From NCBI RefSeq assembly GCF_032484785.1, contig NZ_JAUETR010000002.1, positions 1,178,001 through 1,242,000 on the forward strand: a stretch of 64,000 bases of DNA, given 5' to 3'. Numbering within the stretch: the first letter of the stretch is position 1; each line of letters starts with the position of its first letter. Under the pieces are notes generated by a model. The model did no database searches. It saw only the letters and a program-made list of their open reading frames with translations, and had not been told where the DNA came from. This DNA comes from Bradyrhizobium sp. SZCCHNS1050 (GTDB lineage: Bacteria; Pseudomonadota; Alphaproteobacteria; Rhizobiales; Xanthobacteraceae). Made by a program: the position numbers and the translations under genes. This document shows, in pieces, positions 61,231 through 64,000 of this stretch.

Positions 61231-61644
61231 TTACGCCGCTTCCGAGGTCTCCTGCACCGGGCCGGAATCCTGGCCCTTGGCATCGACGTCGCGATCGACG
61301 AACTCGATCACGGCCATCGCGGCGTTGTCGCCGTAGCGGAAGCCGGCCTTGATGATGCGGGTGTAGCCGCCGTTGCGGTCCTTGTAGCGGGGTGCCAGGA
61401 CGTCGAACAGCTTCTTGACCTGGTCGACATCGCGCATCTCGGCGATCGCCTGGCGACGCAAAGCGAGACCGCCCTTCTTGCCGAGGGTGACGAGCTTCTC
61501 GACGATCGGCCGCAGCTCCTTGGCCTTCGGCAGCGTGGTGACGATCTGCTCGTGCTTGATCAGCGCGGCGCACATGTTGGCGAACATCGCCTTGCGATGC
61601 TCGGCGGTGCGGTTGAGCTTCCGATGAACCTTGCCGTGACGCAT
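61231..61644 (-). CDS. rplQ: 50S ribosomal protein L17
   Basis: A 137-residue L17. [20 protein letters not shown] is the standard N-terminus, followed by [20 protein letters not shown] and [14 protein letters not shown]. The C-terminal tail past residue 120 is acidic and specific to this lineage. It binds 23S rRNA near the peptide exit tunnel. It is the last gene of the operon, 173 bases after rpoA with a palindromic repeat between, and is followed by a terminator. Confidence 0.97.
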   Translation of the reverse strand: MRHGKVHRKLNRTAEHRKAMFANMCAALIKHEQIVTTLPKAKELRPIVEKLVTLGKKGGLALRRQAIAEMRDVDQVKKLFDVLAPRYKDRNGGYTRIIKAGFRYGDNAAMAVIEFVDRDVDAKGQDSGPVQETSEAA

Positions 61645-61730
61645 TGTCTTAGTCCTTCATTTCTATCTGCCGCGACGGTTCGTCGGACATGTTGCTCAGG
61701 TGGGCTGCCTGCGTTCGCCCGAGTGGTGGA

Positions 61731-61812
61731 CGTCATTCCGGGGCGATGCGCAGCATCGAACCCGGAATCTCGAGATTCCGGGTTCGCCTCTTCGAGGCGC
61801 CCCGGAATGACG
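61731..61812. repeat. Palindromic repeat between rpoA and rplQ
   Basis: CGTCATTCCGGGGCG at the left and CGCCCCGGAATGACG at the right are perfect complements. Between them a second stem, GAACCCGGAATCT/AGATTCCGGGTTC, adds an inner arm. The whole folds into a long hairpin in the rpoA-rplQ message. It belongs to a different family from the one at 9281, 22727 and 42808; such elements are common between genes in Bradyrhizobium. Confidence 0.88.
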
Positions 61813-61817
61813 AATGC

Positions 61818-62849
61818 TCAGTAATGATCCTCGAAGCGCTTGGCCAGCTCGTCGATGTTCTCCGGCGGCCAGCCCGGCACTTCCATGCCGAGATGCAGAC
61901 CCATCTGGGCCAGCACTTCCTTGATCTCGTTCAGCGACTTGCGGCCGAAGTTCGGGGTGCGCAGCATTTCCGCTTCCGACTTCTGCACGAGGTCGCCGAT
62001 GTAGACGATGTTGTCGTTCTTCAGGCAGTTCGCCGAACGTACCGACAGCTCGAGCTCGTCCACCTTCTTGAGGAAGGCTGGGTTGAAGGCGAGGTCCGGG
62101 ATGATCTCCTGGGCGACTTCCTTGCGCGGCTCTTCGAAGTTGACGAAGACGTTGAGCTGGTCCTGCAGGATGCGGGCGGCATAGGCCACCGCGTCCTCCG
62201 GCGTGATCGCGCCGTTGGTCTCGATCGTCATGGTCAGCTTGTCGTAGTCGAGTATCTGGCCCTCGCGGGTGTTCTCGACCTTGTAGGAGACCTTGCGGAC
62301 CGGAGAGAACAGGCTGTCGACCGGGATCAGGCCGATCGGGGCGTCCTCGGGGCGGTTGCGATCGGCGGCGACGTAGCCCTTGCCGGTGGCGACCGTGAAC
62401 TCCATGCGGATCTCTGCGCCCTCGTCCAGCGTGCAGAGCTGCAGGTCAGGGTTGAGCACCACGATGTCGCCGACGGTCTGGATATCGCCGGCGGTGACGG
62501 CGCCCGGGCCCTGCTTCTTCACGACCATCCGCTTCGGGCCTTCGCCCTGCATCTTGATCGCGATGTCCTTGATGTTCAGCACGATGTCGGTGACGTCCTC
62601 GCGGACACCAGCGATCGAGGAGAACTCGTGCAGCACGCCGTCGATATGCACCGACTGCACGGCGGCGCCCTGCAGCGACGACAGCAGGATGCGGCGCAGC
62701 GCATTGCCGAGCGTCTGCCCGAAACCGCGCTCCAGCGGCTCGGCAACCACGGTGGCGAAACGGGTCGCGTCGGAGCCCGGCGTGACCTGGAGCTTGTTCG
62801 GCCGAATCAATTCTTGCCAATTCTTCTGGATCGTCACTGTTTCACCCAT
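61818..62849 (-). CDS. rpoA: RNA polymerase alpha subunit
   Basis: A 343-residue alpha subunit. The N-terminal dimer domain has [20 protein letters not shown] and [17 protein letters not shown]. The C-terminal domain (about 258-320) has [20 protein letters not shown], whose Arg and following residues contact promoter UP elements and activators, and [17 protein letters not shown]. The start at ATG 62849 is normal for the family. It lies 112 bases after rpsK. Confidence 0.98.
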   Translation of the reverse strand: MGETVTIQKNWQELIRPNKLQVTPGSDATRFATVVAEPLERGFGQTLGNALRRILLSSLQGAAVQSVHIDGVLHEFSSIAGVREDVTDIVLNIKDIAIKMQGEGPKRMVVKKQGPGAVTAGDIQTVGDIVVLNPDLQLCTLDEGAEIRMEFTVATGKGYVAADRNRPEDAPIGLIPVDSLFSPVRKVSYKVENTREGQILDYDKLTMTIETNGAITPEDAVAYAARILQDQLNVFVNFEEPRKEVAQEIIPDLAFNPAFLKKVDELELSVRSANCLKNDNIVYIGDLVQKSEAEMLRTPNFGRKSLNEIKEVLAQMGLHLGMEVPGWPPENIDELAKRFEDHY

Positions 62850-62961
62850 GGGCCAGTCATGGGATCTGACTGACTGGCGTTGGAGAACCGCGCTTCAGAT
62901 CGCGGCAGTCGAAATGTCTCAAAAGCACGACGAGGCGGACATGCTGTCCGCCTCTTTCAGA

Positions 62962-63351
62962 TTAGACGCGCCGACGCTTGCGTGGGCGGCAACCATTGTG
63001 CGGGATCGTCGTCACGTCGCGGATCGAGGTGACGGTGAAACCCGCAGCCTGCAGCGCACGGAGCGCCGATTCACGGCCGGAACCCGGGCCGGCAACCTCG
63101 ACCTCGAGGGTGCGCATGCCGTGTTCCTGAGCCTTCTTGGACACGTCCTCCGCCGCGACCTGCGCGGCATACGGGGTCGACTTGCGCGATCCCTTGAACC
63201 CCATCGTGCCCGCCGACGACCAGGCAATGGTGTTGCCCTGCGCGTCGGTGATGGTGATGGTGGTGTTGTTGAACGACGAATTCACGTGGGCGACGCCGGA
63301 GGCGATGTTCTTGCGCTCACGACGGCGGACACGTGCGGCTTCCTTGGCCAT
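62962..63351 (-). CDS. rpsK: 30S ribosomal protein S11
   Basis: A 129-residue S11. [40 protein letters not shown] and the C-terminal [18 protein letters not shown] are characteristic. It lies at the platform of the small subunit near the 3' end of 16S rRNA. It follows rpsM by 129 bases, a wide gap for this operon filled by an inverted repeat. Confidence 0.98.
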   Translation of the reverse strand: MAKEAARVRRRERKNIASGVAHVNSSFNNTTITITDAQGNTIAWSSAGTMGFKGSRKSTPYAAQVAAEDVSKKAQEHGMRTLEVEVAGPGSGRESALRALQAAGFTVTSIRDVTTIPHNGCRPRKRRRV

Positions 63352-63408
63352 ATAAGTACCTTTCTCGAGATCTCAACGCCGCCGTAGTGCCAGCGGCTAC
63401 ACCAGAAA

Positions 63409-63477
63409 GGCGAATGGTGAATAGCGAGTAGCGAATAGGGATTGCCCCTACTCGCCACCCGCTATCAGCAATTCGCC
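63409..63477. repeat. Imperfect long inverted repeat between rpsM and rpsK
   Basis: GGCGAAT/ATTCGCC outer arms, ATAGCG/CGCTAT inner arms and GCGAGTAG/CTACTCGC innermost arms lie in register and fold into one long hairpin around a GCGAATAGGGATTGCC loop. The left arm itself contains short direct repeats (GAATAGCGAGTAGCGAATAG). It is inside the ribosomal operon. Confidence 0.75.
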
Positions 63478-63480
63478 AAA

Positions 63481-63849
63481 TTACTTCTTCTTGCCGGCGA
63501 TCGCCTTGGCCGGCCCCTTGCGCGTGCGCGCATTGGTGTGGGTGCGCTGGCCGCGCACCGGCAGGCCACGACGATGGCGCAGGCCGCGATAGCAGCCGAG
63601 GTCCATCAGACGCTTGATGTTGATGCCGGTCTCGCGCCGCAGGTCGCCCTCGACAACGTAGTCGCGGTCGATGATTTCGCGGATCTGCAGGACTTCCTGG
63701 TCGCTCAGCTGGTTGACGCGGCGATCCTCGGCGATCTTGACCTTGTCAATGATCTCGCCCGCGATCTTCGGGCCGATGCCATGGATATACTGGAGCGCGA
63801 TCAGGACACGCTTGTTGGTCGGGATGTTGACACCGGCAATACGGGCCAC
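63481..63849 (-). CDS. rpsM: 30S ribosomal protein S13
   Basis: A 122-residue S13. It begins with [20 protein letters not shown], followed by [19 protein letters not shown] and the C-terminal [19 protein letters not shown]. It sits in the head of the small subunit and contacts the 50S subunit and tRNA. The start is GTG 63849 with AGGAGAG upstream; this is the usual N-terminus. Upstream to the right edge, 151 bases, no gene is seen. Confidence 0.97.
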   Translation of the reverse strand: MARIAGVNIPTNKRVLIALQYIHGIGPKIAGEIIDKVKIAEDRRVNQLSDQEVLQIREIIDRDYVVEGDLRRETGINIKRLMDLGCYRGLRHRRGLPVRGQRTHTNARTRKGPAKAIAGKKK

Positions 63850-64000
63850 GGACTTCTCTCCTGTCACCGATCCCAGGATGGACCGGCCTTCGTTCTCGCT
63901 ATCTCGGGCAGGTGTCCGCAAACGCGAACAAGACGCCCACCCCTCGATTCGTGGGGCCCGGCATCTTTGGAAAACCATCCGACTTGGATGCGGGCTTATT

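Overview
The window is GC-rich chromosomal DNA of an alphaproteobacterium, most likely Bradyrhizobium or a close relative in the Nitrobacteraceae. The evidence is the set of proteins: Bradyrhizobium-style PssA and Psd, DUF2865 and ATP12 proteins, a fused indolepyruvate oxidoreductase, a PomA-type MotA and several small exported proteins. Short palindromic repeats of the kind scattered through Bradyrhizobium genomes, and the rpsM-rpsK-rpoA-rplQ order, agree. The assignment comes from recognising families by eye; no database search was run. I found no CRISPR array, tRNA, rRNA, transposase, integrase or prophage gene. This is mostly housekeeping chromosome with small lineage-specific genes between the core genes.

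Layout. 1-4.1 kb: start of a truncated motA, a hybrid histidine kinase overlapping its own Hpt phosphotransfer protein, and an RraA-like protein. 4.2-8.0 kb: phosphatidylethanolamine synthesis (psd, pssA) behind an Atm1-type ABC exporter. 8.3-13.0 kb: a LOG protein, a VOC protein, and a tight leftward operon cysS / 37-aa membrane microprotein / GNAT / citramalate synthase. 13.4-18.2 kb: two exported Cys-containing proteins, then the leftward operon class II DAHP synthase / diacylglycerol kinase / a degenerate NAD synthetase. 18.3-22.7 kb: two alpha/beta hydrolases around a structured non-coding repeat, an HWE-type histidine kinase and a DUF4262 protein. 22.8-33.8 kb: the 1163-aa indolepyruvate oxidoreductase, a TRIC-type channel, small envelope proteins, an ArsR/NIPSNAP divergent pair, more hydrolases and a His/Trp-rich Tat substrate. 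34.0-40.5 kb: a propionyl-CoA carboxylase beta chain, a DUF4260 protein and an RND efflux adaptor-permease pair.

41.1-49.9 kb: hydrolases and exported proteins, a class D beta-lactamase with a Tat-type leader, a FliK-like/FlhB-C pair, an ATP12 chaperone, a stand-alone sigma-70 region 1.1 domain of 57 residues, and an RluC-type pseudouridine synthase. 50.0-55.7 kb: a DegP protease overlapping RarA, an HxlR regulator divergent from a quinone oxidoreductase-like gene, and ChrA. 55.8-61.1 kb: a small exported protein, a protein with one CxxCH haem motif, and the SDR / DUF1330 / ClC channel cluster. 61.2-63.9 kb: rplQ, rpoA, rpsK and rpsM, read leftward, with palindromic repeats inside the operon.

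Recurring themes are stop/start overlaps that couple gene pairs (kinase-Hpt, cysS-microprotein, GNAT-cimA, fliK-flhB', degP-rarA, aroG-dgkA), six alpha/beta hydrolases, three copies of one inverted repeat family, and a good match to the CtrA binding consensus upstream of one exported-protein gene. The best candidates for something little described are the NAD synthetase paralogue that has lost its active-site residues, the free-standing sigma 1.1 domain, and the fliK-like/flhB-C pair lacking the NPTH site.
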